Shown: positions 1 to 12,360, counted from the first letter of the stretch. The stretch: 64,000 bases of DNA from Mortierella sp. BCC40632 (GCA_011634665.1 WAEK01000002.1:2500501-2564500); one strand, 5' to 3'. A program made the numbers and translations. The notes: a model not told the origin generated them from the sequence alone.

Positions 1-120
1 CATTGGAGGAGCGACTAGCTGACTACCCCGACCTACCAAGCCTAGTCCATCGCAAAGCAACGCCCCTTTGGTTGTTTTTGCTCTATCTTTATCCCATCCT
101 CTTTTTCTTCCCTCTCCCTT

Positions 121-159
<39 letters not shown>

Positions 160-502
160 TCAGTTGAGTTGATTACATATGGTTTATTTAGCCGAAGCGT
201 ATTCGAATGGAGGGTTCCGTATTACAGGAAGAGCCAATTTGTAGACCAAAGGTAAAAATCGATCTACTGAAACGAAGGAAGGAATGAAAAAGGTACACCA
301 GATCGTTCGAGAGTCTCGTGGATAGGACCCTCATGTCAAAGAGAAACCGCCCAAAAAAATAAAATGAGCATAGCAGAAGGTACAAAACCCCTCTCCCATC
401 TCTCCCTCTCCCCTCTCCTCCCCATCTCTCTCTCTCTCTGCCTGTAATTCGAAACAATACATTGTTGCCAGCAAAAAAAAAAGGTTTATTGAATGGGAAG
501 GG
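1..502. other. Left-edge intergenic DNA
   Basis: No gene seen. It holds a (CT)n-rich stretch around 115-160 and GA/CT-rich sequence near 390-440. Open frames here have no recognisable family or splice structure. The right end is the 3' flank of the glyoxalase II gene. Confidence 0.6.
485..490 (-). terminator. Polyadenylation signal of the glyoxalase II gene
   Basis: An exact AATAAA on the minus strand lies about a dozen bases past the glyoxalase II stop codon, a usual distance for a compact fungal 3' UTR. No transcript evidence is available. Confidence 0.5.
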
Positions 503-1020
503 TCAAAAGTTGTTCTTCAACTCTCGGAGAACATGCATCACATCTATAGGATCGGACTTGCCAGTGAATGCCTGAAGTGTTGGCTCGCTATTATGTTTCA
601 TAGACAAGGTACAGAAGGAAGAAAAAAAAAAAGACATGAGGTCAGTAGAATGTTCTTTCTCTCATGACCTTTTTTTTTAAGGAAAAAAAAAAAAGTCCGA
701 CTTACTTGACGCGGAGGAAAGGATTGCACAGCAACTCCTCGCCAATAGTTCCTGGAATAGTCATCTTTACATTCTCGCTCATGACCCACTGAAGTTTCTG
801 GATAACATGTTGATTATCTGGCTCGACGTGGTGTGCGAACTGGAGGTTGGCCTTGGTGTACTCGTGACCACAATAGACCTTGGTCTCGACAGGTAGAGTG
901 GCCAGGATATGGAGCAGACTGTTGTACATATCTGCTGCTGTACCCTCGAAAAACCGTCCGCAGCCACCTATTTGAACATTAAAAAGATAGGAGAGAAAAG
1001 GATAGATAGGTACAGATAAC

Positions 1021-1108
<88 letters not shown>

Positions 1109-2192
1109 AGAGTGATTAGCGATAGTTTCTCAGAGATCGGGCTGCATCTGGACTGGTGTGAGCCTAATGCGAACAAGCTCTGGCCTGAATGAGTGAGTAT
1201 GATCTACTTACTGAGGAAGAGAGTATCGCCAGTGAAAACAGCCCGATCGGGACCATCCCTAGCATAATAGCTAACACTGCCTTTGGTATGGCAGTGAGTC
1301 CAAAGGGCCTGGATGGTGAGTGATCCGATCTTGAACTCTTCCTTGTCCTTGACAACATAGTTGATCTCAGGGATACGTGCATCGGCACCAAAGACGGCCA
1401 AGCCAGGCTTCTTTGATATCAACTCGATGTTTCCTCCGGCATGATCCCAGTGGTGATGTGTACAGAGGACCGAGGTAAGTTTGGCGCCGAGGTGTTGCAG
1501 GATGTGCATCAGTTTCTGAGGATCGACAGGGTCGACCACTGCAGCTTCTGAGGTCTTTTCATCGAGGATGATATAAGAGTAGTTGTCTAAGTTGAGCAAT
1601 CAGAGGCCGAGTGCATATGAAAGAAGGTAAAAAAGAAAAATAATAGTGAGCACACGCGTCAGTCGTGCATGGTGGGAGGCGGTGCGGAGGGTAAAGGAAA
1701 AGAAGAGAAAGAGAGAGAAAGAGAGAGAAAAAGAAAAGGAGAAAAGAAAAAAAAAAAAGAGGGTGCTAACCAAAAGAACAAGAAACAAGAGATGGAGATT
1801 GAAGAGAGAGAGAGAGAGAGAAAGAGATAGAGAGACTGGAGGCAGAGTGGGACTAATGGACTAACGGGATACGAATCTTTTGGTTTTTTGTCCCAAAGAA
1901 GAAGCACTCCTCGGTCGTCACACACACACAGCACATCAACACGCTCCTTCACACCACACACCCTTCGCACACTCCCCAGCCCGACATCCCCATTCACTAC
2001 ACAATATCTACAAAAAAAAAAAAAAAAAAAAAAAAAAAGAAAGAAAGAAAGAAAGAAAAAAAGAAAAAATAAAAGAGAACAACAAGGTAGGAAAAAAGCA
2101 TCCCCTTGAGATCTCCATCCCATTGCCCTTGGGAAAGAGGAGCCATGTCGATATTCATTACCTTCGAGAGCAGGAACAGGAATGACACGCAT
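503..2192 (-). CDS. GLO2: Hydroxyacylglutathione hydrolase (glyoxalase II)
   Basis: Hydrolyses S-lactoylglutathione to lactate and glutathione, the second step of methylglyoxal detoxification. Four exons: 2162-2192, 1212-1586, 706-967 and 503-587, giving 250 residues, the usual length for a form without a targeting peptide. The metallo-beta-lactamase metal motif THHHWDHAGG is at about residues 53-62, the TGDTLF metal ligand at about 130, and CGHEYT with the C-terminal glutathione-binding region follows. The tiny first exon (MRVIPVPALE) ends inside the codon that yields the conserved LEDNYSY junction, which fixes both start and intron. The protein starts directly at the fold with no leader, so cytosol is inferred. 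Intron 1 is 575 bp and intron 2 carries an 80-bp GA/CT microsatellite, both large for this window. Confidence 0.95.
1025..1104. repeat. (GA)n microsatellite inside GLO2 intron 2
   Basis: About 40 uninterrupted GA units on the plus strand, i.e. (CT)n in the sense of the gene. It lies within the intron between exons 2 and 3 and contributes no coding sequence. Confidence 0.95.
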
Positions 2193-3198
2193 GCTGGACT
2201 AGATGGAATAGGCGAGGCTGATGTGGCTGACACGGATCACTGTTGGCTGTACAAATGAGGATGGCTGTAAATGGGCCAAGGAAAAAAAAAGGCGTTGAAG
2301 GATCGGGCTCGAGAATGTAATGCGGGAGGAGAGGGAGAAGGAGCTATATGTCGTGCAATTAGAGTCAAAGCTTGCTCATTCAGCGGTCTATTAGAAAACC
2401 AGAAGAACACAGACGGAATGAAGCGAGAGGAGGGAGAGGAGAGAGAGAGAAAGAAAGAGAGGGAGGGAGAGGACAGAGAAAGAGAAAAAGAGGGAGTGTG
2501 TGGGGAGAGGGAGATGGGGGGGGAGAGAGAGAGTGAGGAAGAGAAGTTGAACAAAAAAGCGTGGATGAAGGCGGTGCGGGAGCGAAAACGAGAACGAGAA
2601 CGAGAACGAGAAAGGAAGAGCAGCTGGAGAGTAGGTGTAGAGAGAGAGAGAGAGAGATGGATGTTGGTCCAGAAGAGCGGGCGATGGTCAAGCTGGACGT
2701 TATATATATACTCTGGCCACGATGGGAGACGCTGCCTTCACTTTGCCGGGATGGCAACAAGCATGCACGGCTACGGGCAGGCGAGCAAGTCGCTGGACCA
2801 GCCAGTCAACAACGGACGCACAGTTCGGGGAAAGTGCATCGCAGGACCCTTCAGAGCGCACGCATGTTCAGGTTTTGATACATCCCTGTAAGGAACATGG
2901 ACAATAGCTGGCTCCTATTAATACATCGATCTCTTGCCCAGACGGCACGCCCAAGCGAAGAGAGCTGTTCTTCTACCCATTGCCATTGCCATTACCATTG
3001 CCATATGCAGGCCGCTATAGAGAGATACAGGGGGCGGTGTACCACCTGCCCTTGTTGACTCAATGGGCGAGGCAGCGAGTCAGGGAAGGAGAGTGAGCGA
3101 CGACCAGAAAATTTTTTTAGTTAATTGTGGGTGGATCGATTCGAATTTTCCAGGTCGAAAGTTCTTTCTTTCTTTTCTGCTCCTCCAACACACACTCT

Positions 3199-3201
3199 CC
3201 T

Positions 3202-3234
<33 letters not shown>

Positions 3235-3279
3235 GTCTGTCTGTCTGTCTGTCCTCTCTCCTCTCTCTCCCTCTCTCTC

Positions 3280-3321
<42 letters not shown>
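3199..3321. repeat. Compound (CT)n/(CTGT)n microsatellite
   Basis: Alternating CT runs interrupted by a short block of CTGT repeats (about 3232-3252), then another CT run. Intergenic. Confidence 0.9.
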
Positions 3322-3324
<3 letters not shown>

Positions 3325-4636
3325 CTCTCTCCTCTCTCCTCTCTTTCCCATACCCTACTTTGCTCTCCCGCTGGCCTTCCAGAGTCCATGTTTAGTCACT
3401 CGCTCTCGTCATGTTGCCTCTCTCCTCTTCCAGGATGCAGCTCTATTCGCTCGCTTGACACGCGCAAATTATCAAATCCAAGAGTGAGAAGGCGAAGGAG
3501 ATGACATACAAACGTAGTACTGTACTCCCCCTCCCGTGCCTACTCCCCCATCTTCCTCCCTTCTTCCCCCAACCATCCCGCGTGGGTTTCTTGGCCAATT
3601 GATATCCGCTCAGTCGCTGTGCAGGGCTGTGGGCTTACCAGCTTACTGGGCGCGAGGATCTCGTTAGATGAAGGATGTTGGTCAAGCGCGGTGGACTAGG
3701 TGCGTAAGCAGACGGTCCCAAGAGGCGAGGTTTCTGCGACAGTCCAGGGTGGACCCGCCTCTGTGCCTGAACAGGGTGAGCGGAAAAGAGGGTGACAGGC
3801 TGGGGCAAGCCTCTTCCTCTCCCCCCACTCCTCGAATCCGGTGAGCGCTGTTTCATAGATTTTCCATTTGGATGAGTTCGAGCCCTACTGCTCCCTCTCC
3901 TTTTCCTCCTCCTCCATTTCCTCCGTCTTCCTAGGCTTCTTTTGTTTCTGTCCGGACGGAGAGGAGAGGGACTGGCCTGCACAGTGCAACCCTCTCATAA
4001 CCGCGATTGCTCCCAGGGCTACATGCAGGATTTGCTCTGCACTCCATTCTCCGCGTGGCCGCTCTATTTCTCCGCTCTCTCGGTACCTCGTCCCAATACA
4101 GCCACAAAGGTTATTTCAGGGCCTTGCAATAAGTGATCGATCGGCAGAGTTGGAGAAGGAGTGGTGACTTGCAAGCAAAACACCAAGTACATTACATTCG
4201 TTCGCATTCGTCCCCAAAAGAACTGCCAATAAGGCCAAGAATGAACTGTTCACAACTCTTCCAAGGAAGGGTCCATCCAGTAACACCCAGCCACCAGTTT
4301 TTGTGGTTTAGGGCCTTCGGAGCAAAAAATTGGAATACCCTACAGTGGATGGAAGCTTTCCGTTCCTTCGTTACACCCCCCTTGCCCTCTGTGGTCATTC
4401 CAGACATTGTTTGTCTGCTCCATTGTGTCCACCCTCTGTTCCCTCTCTCCCCCTCTCCCTCTCCCAGCCCAACTGCTTGCTTTATTAGCTAACGTTTTGT
4501 CTAGAGTTTCGCAAGGGTGTACACACCATCCTCATAATAGGCTCTGTTGGAGGAGCCAACTCTGCATGTGTGCTATGCAGGCTCAAAGCAAAGCCGAAAA
4601 GAAGGTTGCTAACATGTAGTTTCCCGTTATAATTAT

Positions 4637-4638
<2 letters not shown>

Positions 4639-4674
<36 letters not shown>
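4639..4674. repeat. T homopolymer, about 36 nt
   Basis: An uninterrupted T run on the plus strand, intergenic. Its exact length should be treated as unreliable because homopolymers of this size are error-prone in sequencing. Confidence 0.9.
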
Positions 4675-4675
<1 letters not shown>

Positions 4676-4856
4676 AATGTAATAGGATCTAGTCAAGAGC
4701 GTCAAGCAAGAATAGGTGTAGCAAACTTCAACAAACAGGGTTACTCCTTCCTCCTCTTCACCTCTTTTCGTGCGATCGAGTCTCCGCACAGGTGTCGCTA
4801 TTCTTTTTTCGTCCTCTAAATCTCCACAACTGGCCCTCGTGCTGGACTAAAAGGAA

Positions 4857-5186
4857 ATGTCGGGCAATTTTGTTTCTGGATCGACGAGTACATCTTCGTC
4901 CTCTCCGTCACTGTCGTCGTCACATTCAGTGACCTCGACCTCCGCCATGAAAGAGTTTTCCGTTTCGGTTGACCGGTCCCACCGAGCCTTTTCTAGCCTC
5001 TTTGGGGCGCCTTTTCTGACTAGTCATGAGGCGCTAAGGCAGACTAGTGAGGAGCTGAATTCGACAGCTAAACATCTCACTGAGGCAACACAACATTTGG
5101 TCCGGTCCCAAGAAAACCTGAAGACCTTGGTTGCAGGTATCAAGAATGCTCAAGAGTTCCTCCCTCCACCCAACTCTGCTCCTTGA
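4857..5186 (+). CDS. Small hypothetical protein, Ser/Thr-rich head and helical tail
   Basis: Unrecognised 109-residue single-exon frame. The first 30 residues are Ser/Thr-rich and probably disordered. From about residue 55 there is an amphipathic, coiled-coil-like segment (around RQTSEELNSTAKHL and SQENLKTLVAGIKNAQEFL). Size and layout resemble subunits of the BLOC-1/BORC lysosome-positioning complexes, but I cannot match a named family; any likeness to BORCS7 or BORCS8 is weak and speculative. Composition is balanced, unlike the surrounding repeat-derived frames, which is the main reason for calling it. A GTATCAAG near 5136 could be an alternative splice donor, so the C-terminus is uncertain. 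Confidence 0.45.
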   Translation: MSGNFVSGSTSTSSSSPSLSSSHSVTSTSAMKEFSVSVDRSHRAFSSLFGAPFLTSHEALRQTSEELNSTAKHLTEATQHLVRSQENLKTLVAGIKNAQEFLPPPNSAP

Positions 5187-5946
5187 AGCGTCTTTCCCTT
5201 CCTTCTTTCTTGCTCTTTATCTCTCAAAATCCCCATGCGGCCACATGGGAACAAACAAATCTACCTTCTCCATCGAACAGAGCACTACTAGAGTCATCTG
5301 TCATTCAATAGCGGTACAGACAATCTATCCATGAGATAAAGGCGCTTTGTTATTGTCCTGGCCATGATATAAAAAAAAAGAGGAGAGGGACATGCTGTAC
5401 AATGGGTCATCAGCAACATCGCATGCAGCAAACTCTACCGGGTACATATCCCGGGATGGATATGCAAGGCAGCGCCTAGGTCATTTTTATGAGATGACTA
5501 GACAATCCTTGCTCGCTCGCCCCTTTCTCCTCGCCCCCCTTCCCACTCCCTCTCCCATTTCGGATAGGGAAGCGGGGAAGAATCGGACAGCCTTCTGTTT
5601 GTTTCTCTTCGTTTCCTTTGTTACCTTTTGGGATTTTCTTGTTTTTTTATTCGCGCACGCCCACTCTACTTCGTTGTACCGATCTGTCATATTTTTGTTC
5701 CCATTCGTACACACAGTTGCTTTACCCGCCTCTCTGTATTTTCCTTCTCGTTTACAGCCATGTTTTCCACTCGTATGGACACGCGACCTAGACCCCGAGT
5801 GCCTTTTTTCCTTTTTCACACGCGGCATTTACCCTCCGGCTCCTCAATTAAGCGGCCGGTGCTTCCCGACTTACTCAATACTCTTGAAGCCTATTCGCGC
5901 ATCTGCTACCCTCCGGGCTGTTATTATGTTTGCTATTGGGCATGGC

Positions 5947-5980
<34 letters not shown>

Positions 5981-6288
5981 GATATATGCCTACAAAGGTG
6001 TATGGTGTATCTTCAATCTCACTTTCTCTCTCTTTCTAATTCACCTTTTTTATTGCTACTCAGTCCCACTCCTTATTGAACGCCATTTTTTTTTCTTTTC
6101 TTTTTTATAATTGAGCACCCTATCCATCGAATCGTGATCGGACCCTCCTCCCTTCCCTTCCCCCTTCCCTTCCCTTCCCTTCCTTTCTCTCCCTTCCCTC
6201 CTCCTCCCTTATTTGATTTTTTTTTTAACAAGCATTATCAAACAAAGTTGAACGACACAGGGGCTCTCTACCGTTTTTTTTTTTTTTA

Positions 6289-6327
<39 letters not shown>

Positions 6328-6648
6328 CATTTTCTTTATCAAAAAAAAAAGAACTCATTTCTTTTTTGAGATTTGAATGATTGTCACCCTCTCCTCCCTC
6401 TCGTTTCCTCTTCTTTTTTTTTTTTTTTTTTTTTGATATCGTTTCTAAACTAGTAACACTTTTCAGAGGTTTATATCCCTCCATAATTTTTTTTTTTTTT
6501 TTTTTTTTTTGACCAGTTCTTTTTTGGATTAAAAGAAAGAGAGGGAGAAAAAGGGGGGGATAGAAGAGTAAGAAATAAAAAAGTTGTTTCGTAAGAAAAG
6601 AGATAAGGAAAAATCAAGGAATGGAAAAAAGAAAAAAAAAAAAAAAAG

Positions 6649-6681
<33 letters not shown>

Positions 6682-7111
6682 AAAGAAAAGAGGGGGCTTA
6701 TATTGGGAAGAACTGGCTGAGTAAAAAAGAAATAAGAATAAAATGAATAAGAAAAAAGAAAGTGGGAGGGAATAGGGCGGAGCTGGCAAAAAAAAAAAAA
6801 AAAGGGAAACCCGTAGAAAGCAGTCCTTATCCTCGCTGGGATCCTTCCTGCTAGCAAAAAGAAAAGAAAAAGAAAAGGAGACAACGCCTCCTCTGGTGGA
6901 TTTTTTTTTTTTTTTTAAAAAAAAAATATGTAGTAACTTGGTTGTTTCCGTCCAGTTCAAGAAATAAAAAAATACTGAACAACAACTCATAGTTCATAAA
7001 GTGTACATGAGAGATGGTGGACCCTGTTTGGTGGCAGGGGTATCAAAATAAAAGTACAAAAAAAGGAGAGAGAGGGAATTAAAAGGAAAGAACGCCTAGG
7101 GCTTTCTTTCT
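5187..7111. other. Intergenic spacer with homopolymer and CT tracts
   Basis: Nothing coding that I can support. Contents include a T-then-A homopolymer pair at about 5946-5980 (able to form a hairpin), a CT microsatellite at about 6292-6323, long T runs near 6415-6434 and 6489-6510, and an A-rich block at 6630-6690. The right end is the 3' flank of MBF1. Confidence 0.6.
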
Positions 7112-7700
7112 TCACTTCTTGCGAAACGTCAAGGGTGAACCGATCTCCTTCCCGCGCAACTTGATTCCGAGAGCACGCTCGAGCTTGCCAAGAATCTGCT
7201 GGTTTGGAACAGCGCGACCTGCCTCATAGTCATTGATCTAATACCCAGATTATAGTGATAGATTGATGGATGAGTCTCTAGAGTATATGGACCTGAAGTA
7301 GAGAAAACAAAGAAAGGAAAAAAAAATTAAAAAGAGAGAGAGAGAGAGAAAGACTTACCACTGACTGCTTCTCGTTCACACGAATACCAAGCTCCTTCTG
7401 ATTCATCTTGAGCTCAATACGGCCCTTGGCAATCGCCTGACCAACGTCCAATGAAACGGCTCTTGGTGCAATAATCTCCTCCGACTCGGCAACCTTGGCG
7501 ACTCGTCTAAAGTCCTCGCCAACATGTCCTGCATTCGAGACCACCTTTCGCTCAGTGGAGACAACAGCTCCTGCACGACGAGCTGCGTTGATATCGGAAG
7601 CGGATCTGGAGACCTTGGCGAAATCAGATCGCTTGCGCAGGACAATGTTCTCGTCCCAGCCAACGTTACCAGAATCCGAAGCAATGTTTGAAGCAGGCAT
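7112..7700 (-). CDS. MBF1: Multiprotein-bridging factor 1 (transcriptional coactivator)
   Basis: Bridges bZIP-type activators to TBP; it also acts at stalled or collided ribosomes in yeast. Two exons (7359-7700 and 7112-7237) encode 155 residues, normal for the family. The N-terminal MBF1 domain starts [20 protein letters not shown]. The C-terminal Cro/C1-type helix-turn-helix runs from about residue 85, with [20 protein letters not shown] before the intron and [20 protein letters not shown] after it. The intron (GTAAGT...TTAG) falls exactly between codons inside the HTH. The end PLTFRKK is a normal basic tail. The start is the first ATG giving the family N-terminus. Confidence 0.97.
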
Positions 7701-8374
7701 TTTTTAAAGTGATAGTTATTGAGAAGGGGAAAAGGAGGGAAAGATAATTTTCTGAGTTGAGAAGAAAGGAGCTATGCGTGGAGGGAGCGTGTGAAGAGTG
7801 TGTGTGCGAACGAGAGAGCGAGAGAGAAGAGCTGTTGTTGGATAAAGGATGGAGCTGGAGAAAGCGAAAGAATTTATAGGCACTCTGGCTATGCTAGCAT
7901 TTTCCACTGCGGCAAGTTAGGAGGAGTCATGCAAAAAGGCAGGAGGCTGACGAATACAGCACAGGAGGAAGAAGAGAGAAATTATGATATCCTAGCCCAG
8001 TGTTTCGAGCTGCGGCCACCAGATCAGTGTGTCCCAACTTTAAAAAAAGAAAATTCCAAGGAGGGGGTGGTAAGTCCATTGGAGTTGGACGGAGACGATT
8101 GGAGCGGCAAAAAAATGAGCCTTGATGTCATTTTCCGCAGTGGACTCTGGTTCTCTGGCATACTGCAACACCTATTCTTTTACTATCAGCATTGGACCGC
8201 GGGGGCATTGCTAGAGCTACCAGAAGGGCATCTTGTTAATTCTACACTACAAGAGTGAAAAGTAGAGAGGAGAAGCAGGGGAGAGGAGGGGGCTATGTTA
8301 CAAAAAAAAAAAAAAAAAAGTAAACAAAACTGACTGTAGAGGGGGCGTGGGGGTTGACACATTCTGGGCTAGGT
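7701..8374. other. Spacer between MBF1 and RAD17
   Basis: Holds the MBF1 promoter and the 3' end of RAD17. A 155-codon plus-strand frame crosses it (7791-8258) but shows no recognisable family and overlaps the expected MBF1 leader, so it is not called. There is an A run near 8301-8318. Confidence 0.5.
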
Positions 8375-11300
8375 CTAATCTGAAAAGTCTTCGATTGGGT
8401 CTTCATCCCGAGAGTTTGCATTGTTTGATAGGATGCTATCGAGATTTCCTTGCCGTTGACGATACGGCTGCGCCATCGCATAGGGCGAAGATTGCTGATG
8501 TTGCTTTTGAGAGCGCCAGCTTCCTATCGAAGCTACCTCAGCAGCTTTGGGAGTGCTAGAGGGCGTAGAGTCATCCATGATTTCATCTGGTGCTTGTCCT
8601 AGAGTCCCTGATGACCTGGACCCTGGAGTAATCTCTTCTGTATAACCTTCGTCACCTTCGCCAAACTCCCGTTTTGGGCCTACTGTGGCCCGGCCATAGT
8701 TCCCTACAGCTCTTCTTAGGAAATCTTTTGAGCTTGACCGAAGTAGATTACTAAAGATAGGTAGGTACGGGTTCATGCTTAAACACCTGTGAAGCATAGG
8801 TCCCAACTCTTCACGTGTTGCCGCCTTTGGAAGGAAACCTGTTGCAGCAGAATGGTATTCATGAAATGTTAGTACCACATACACATACACATACACGAAC
8901 ACACACTAGGCGTTGACTCCTTTGGGTCACCAAGATACAAAAAAAAATGTACCTGGCCCGTTGACATGGCCCGTAGAGAGTCCTTGAGTTTCCTCGCCAG
9001 CAAGATCAGCAGAGAGTTCTGAAAAAGATTGATTGTTTGCCCGCTGGGTTCTATTCACAGCAAACCATTCCGGCCACCAATGTTTCTTTTGTCCACCTGC
9101 GATAGAGGGTCCTGCAGACGCTGGTGCACACAATAGGCCTCTCACTGCAAGACTGGTCATGTAGGGTTGCATCTGAGTCACTTGAGTATAGCTCTACGGA
9201 AGGAAGGGAAAAGTCAGTAAAAAAAAGCACTGGGATTGTATCCAAAAACTTTTTGTAAAAACAGATGGTGCCTCAATTGGATAGAAGCAAAACAACACTG
9301 GTCTTCCCCTCTCTTCCACACTTACTGTGCCTAGATGTTGTGTAAACTGATCTGCAATAGAGAGATACTCAATTGCAGAGGAGCACTCTTCAATTGTCCT
9401 CATGTGCCGCGTGTAGTTTTGGTGAAGCATGAGAGTGAAAAGCTCGGGTTCAACAGGGAGCTTCTCAATAAGATCCTATATGTTAGAGATAGTCGGTGTA
9501 AGCAATATATATATGTATATATCCCGTATTGACTAGTTCGTTTATCAGTGCGTAGAGTCATATGTTTACCTTCTCAGGGTTGTAATTGAGAGGTGGACGC
9601 CTCCTGGACAATGACTGTTGAGGGCATTCCACCCCATGGATACTAAAATCTTCATAAGGCTCTTTCCAATCACCTAAAATGAAATGGAAACACTAGTTAG
9701 CCGGATTGACCAGGCGACGGGCAACGTGCGGTGAACGAGGCACCTTTAGGAAGTTTAACTTACGCCGGTTGTATAACACTTTAGCAACTGCATGAAAAAT
9801 CCCGAGCGAGTTATCTTGACCAATAACTCTCCTAGACAAATACCAGTCATTGTTAATGCTGAATACACAATCCAGATGGCAATGATATATTTTTTTGTCC
9901 GAGACTCTTTCCGAAAGAAAGAAAAAAAGGAACATCCAGCAACAAGATACATACTTTTGTTCCGTATCAAGATTCAAATCGGCATTCTCTTCTTCTTCTC
10001 TTTGGAGTGCTTCCCTGTATCTTTTTCTTGATTTTTTGGGTAGATAGCACATAAACTGGAGCGAGTTGATAACGGCCCGGATATCACCATCGTGAACATC
10101 AATTAGATTTTCGATTTCTGCCGTATCGGGAGCATAGGCATGGGATGCTCTAAACTCTTGATCAACCAACGACTTGACGGCTTTCTTCATAAATGTCATT
10201 GCGATGGGATTGAACCTACGTAACGAAAGATGTGTTTCATGTTGAGGCAATGGTCACAAAAGAATCTCTTGGGATGACAGATCAAAGTCAGCCCATCGCC
10301 TTCTATTGTCTCTTACTTGATCTGCTTGATCCTCGCACAACCTCGTCCTCCAGAATCAATACGATCCAAAATAACCGATGGGAGTAATGTCCTGACGGTC
10401 AGGGCTGGATCCCGATTGTCGCTTGTAGGAAAGAGCAATTCAGTACTTTGTTTTGAAAAGACATCGCTCACAATGATCACCAGCACAGAACTGTTGTGTC
10501 TCAGCTGAGAGAATTGGACAACGGTATCCTGAAAGATCTTTAGAGACGAGTAAGCTGATACTGGTGGGAGATCCTCGATCAAAATGATAGACTTCTTTCC
10601 AGAGCGGGGCGGGAGTGAAGGAAGTTGTGTTGGGCTAGGGCCACTCGCGTTTGCCGAAGTTACAGTCACCATCGGAGAAAACCTCTGCGCCCTCGAGAAA
10701 AATTCTTGAAAGGCTCTCATTACAGGAATATATTCTACACGGTAGAACAATCCAAAGTTAGAAAAACCCGTTCAAGCCGATGTCACAATTACAACAAACG
10801 AAAAGAGTACAAGGTACCTTCGTCAATAGAACCTGATCTCCAACGGTCCTGACCTGGCATTGAAGGTCGCTGAATAACGCTATTTTCGTTCACCGTATTG
10901 ATCCATTCGACAACATTGACGTCAAGCTCCTGAGCTAACATTTTGAGAACTGATGTCTTTCCTGATCCAGCAGGTCCTGTAAGAACTAGGATGGCGCCCC
11001 CTGACTTGTCATGGTTGCTGCGTGGGTTCTAAATTTCACAAATTAAAAGTCAGATACTAGAGTCAAGCAGGAAAAAAAAAAGAAAAAGAAAAAGAAAAAA
11101 AGGGAGTCCTAATTTGAATCCTAGAGACAACATACCGTATAGAGTTCAAGCCATTCACGAACGTTGGCTATCTTTTGTTTGTTCACAGCTACTTCATTGA
11201 TGTCTCTTGGCGCGTATTTGTCGGCCCATTGATCACAGTTATGGCTCAAGGCTACCAAGCCATCAAGAGTAGAACCATGTTTGTTAGCGTAGGTCTCAAT

Positions 11301-12054
11301 GCGGACAAAGAACGGCCGCATAGTGTAGTAACAACCGGCAAATATACCTGGATCTGTGCCTTTTGAGAATTTGGTTGGATCGGTGGATGAAGTAGATATC
11401 GCGGGCGATGATGAAGTCTGAGAAGTTCCTGGACTCAGGCTGACAAACTTCAAGTTGCCAGCCTTTCTCTTTGTTCCTGCGACGGTCGGCGGTGCCTTGA
11501 CAGGAGTTGATGGTGAAGTCGTGGTCTTGGCACGTCCTCTGCCTCTACTGCTTCCACTCTCAGTAGATCTGCCTCCACCTCGTCCTTCAACGCCTCGGCC
11601 TCGACCTCTTCCAGTTCCTGGTTTTCCACGAGTGGATTTTCGCGCGTTGGAAGGTTCGGGAGAGTCTGAGAGGGAAGCCGAATCTGAGTCGCTAACGCTA
11701 TCTTTTCTATTATCCTCTATCTTGGTGTCCTCAGGTTCGCTAATTTGGTCCGACAGTTCCTGATCGGAGAACGTATCGATGTATTCCTCAGCCTGTTTGT
11801 ACATGGACGCGGTCGTTGCAGAGGAGCGAGCCTTTGCTTGACGCGATGGCGCCGACCGTACTGGAGTCAGAGACTCCTTTTTGGTCTAGACTCGGTAAAA
11901 AAAAAGAAAAAGCGGAAAAAGAAAAAGTAAAGCTAGGTAAGGTCGATGCATCCGGAGGCGGCATTGCCCATTTGTCGCGATATACTCGAGCTGTCCTCTT
12001 CACTTTACAGGCATGCGTTTTGGTGGCATTGGAACCGAGAAGAATCAGACGCAA
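8375..12054 (-). CDS. RAD17: Checkpoint clamp loader subunit RAD17
   Basis: Replaces RFC1 in the clamp loader that places the 9-1-1 clamp on damaged DNA and so activates ATR signalling. Ten exons: 11986-12054, 11136-11885, 10818-11028, 10317-10734, 9955-10215, 9764-9831, 9570-9673, 9326-9475, 8953-9193, 8375-8838; 911 residues with every phase consistent. Key motifs: WADKYAP box near residue 243, Walker A GPAGSGKTS near 291, Walker B IILIEDLP near 396, SLGIFHAVAKVLYN, LMLHQNY, and an acidic C-terminus ending PIEDFSD, like the conserved RAD17 tail. The ~240 residues before the WADKYAP box are Ser/Asp-rich with an RG-rich basic stretch and are longer than in animal RAD17. The first exon (23 residues) rests only on a good donor and phase, so the true start may differ. 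Confidence 0.93.
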
Positions 12055-12360
12055 TGTTGGCTAGTAGAAAGAGCGCGTCTGATTGGGTTTGCTCTTGAAT
12101 CCAACACCCCCGATGGACAGACAAGAGGCTTGGATGGGTAGTTGATGGATGGTTCACGTCCTTTGGGTAAGGTTCAAATGCTCCTGTCTCAATGTTGGAG
12201 AGGAGGAGGAACACATGCATTTGCCAGAACGCTCACTCTAAAAAAAAAGAAAAAATGACACGGACGTGAAGCCACACTCCTGTCCAACCCTGCCCAACCG
12301 TGCAGAAGGACCTGCTCCTTTTTTTTTTTTTTTTGCTCCGAACGAATTGCATTTGACCTC
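12055..12360. promoter_or_regulatory. Divergent promoter between RAD17 and the USP38-like gene
   Basis: The 306 bp between two oppositely transcribed start codons must carry both promoters and leaders. It contains a T16 run just upstream of the deubiquitinase ATG and an A8 run. I see no clear TATA box or recognisable damage-response element. Confidence 0.55.

Larger units (their letters stand above)
2193..4856. other. Long intergenic spacer, repeat-rich
   Basis: No supportable gene. It contains GA-rich DNA (2420-2660), a (CT)n block with an embedded CTGT run (about 3199-3321) and one of the longest T tracts in the window (about 4639-4674). Open frames on both strands are low-complexity products of these repeats. 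The 2.2-2.8 kb part presumably includes the glyoxalase II promoter. Confidence 0.6.

Noticed and set aside
7791..8258. 155-codon plus-strand frame upstream of MBF1
   Set aside because: No recognisable family, overlaps the MBF1 leader, and its composition is not clearly coding; probably a chance frame.
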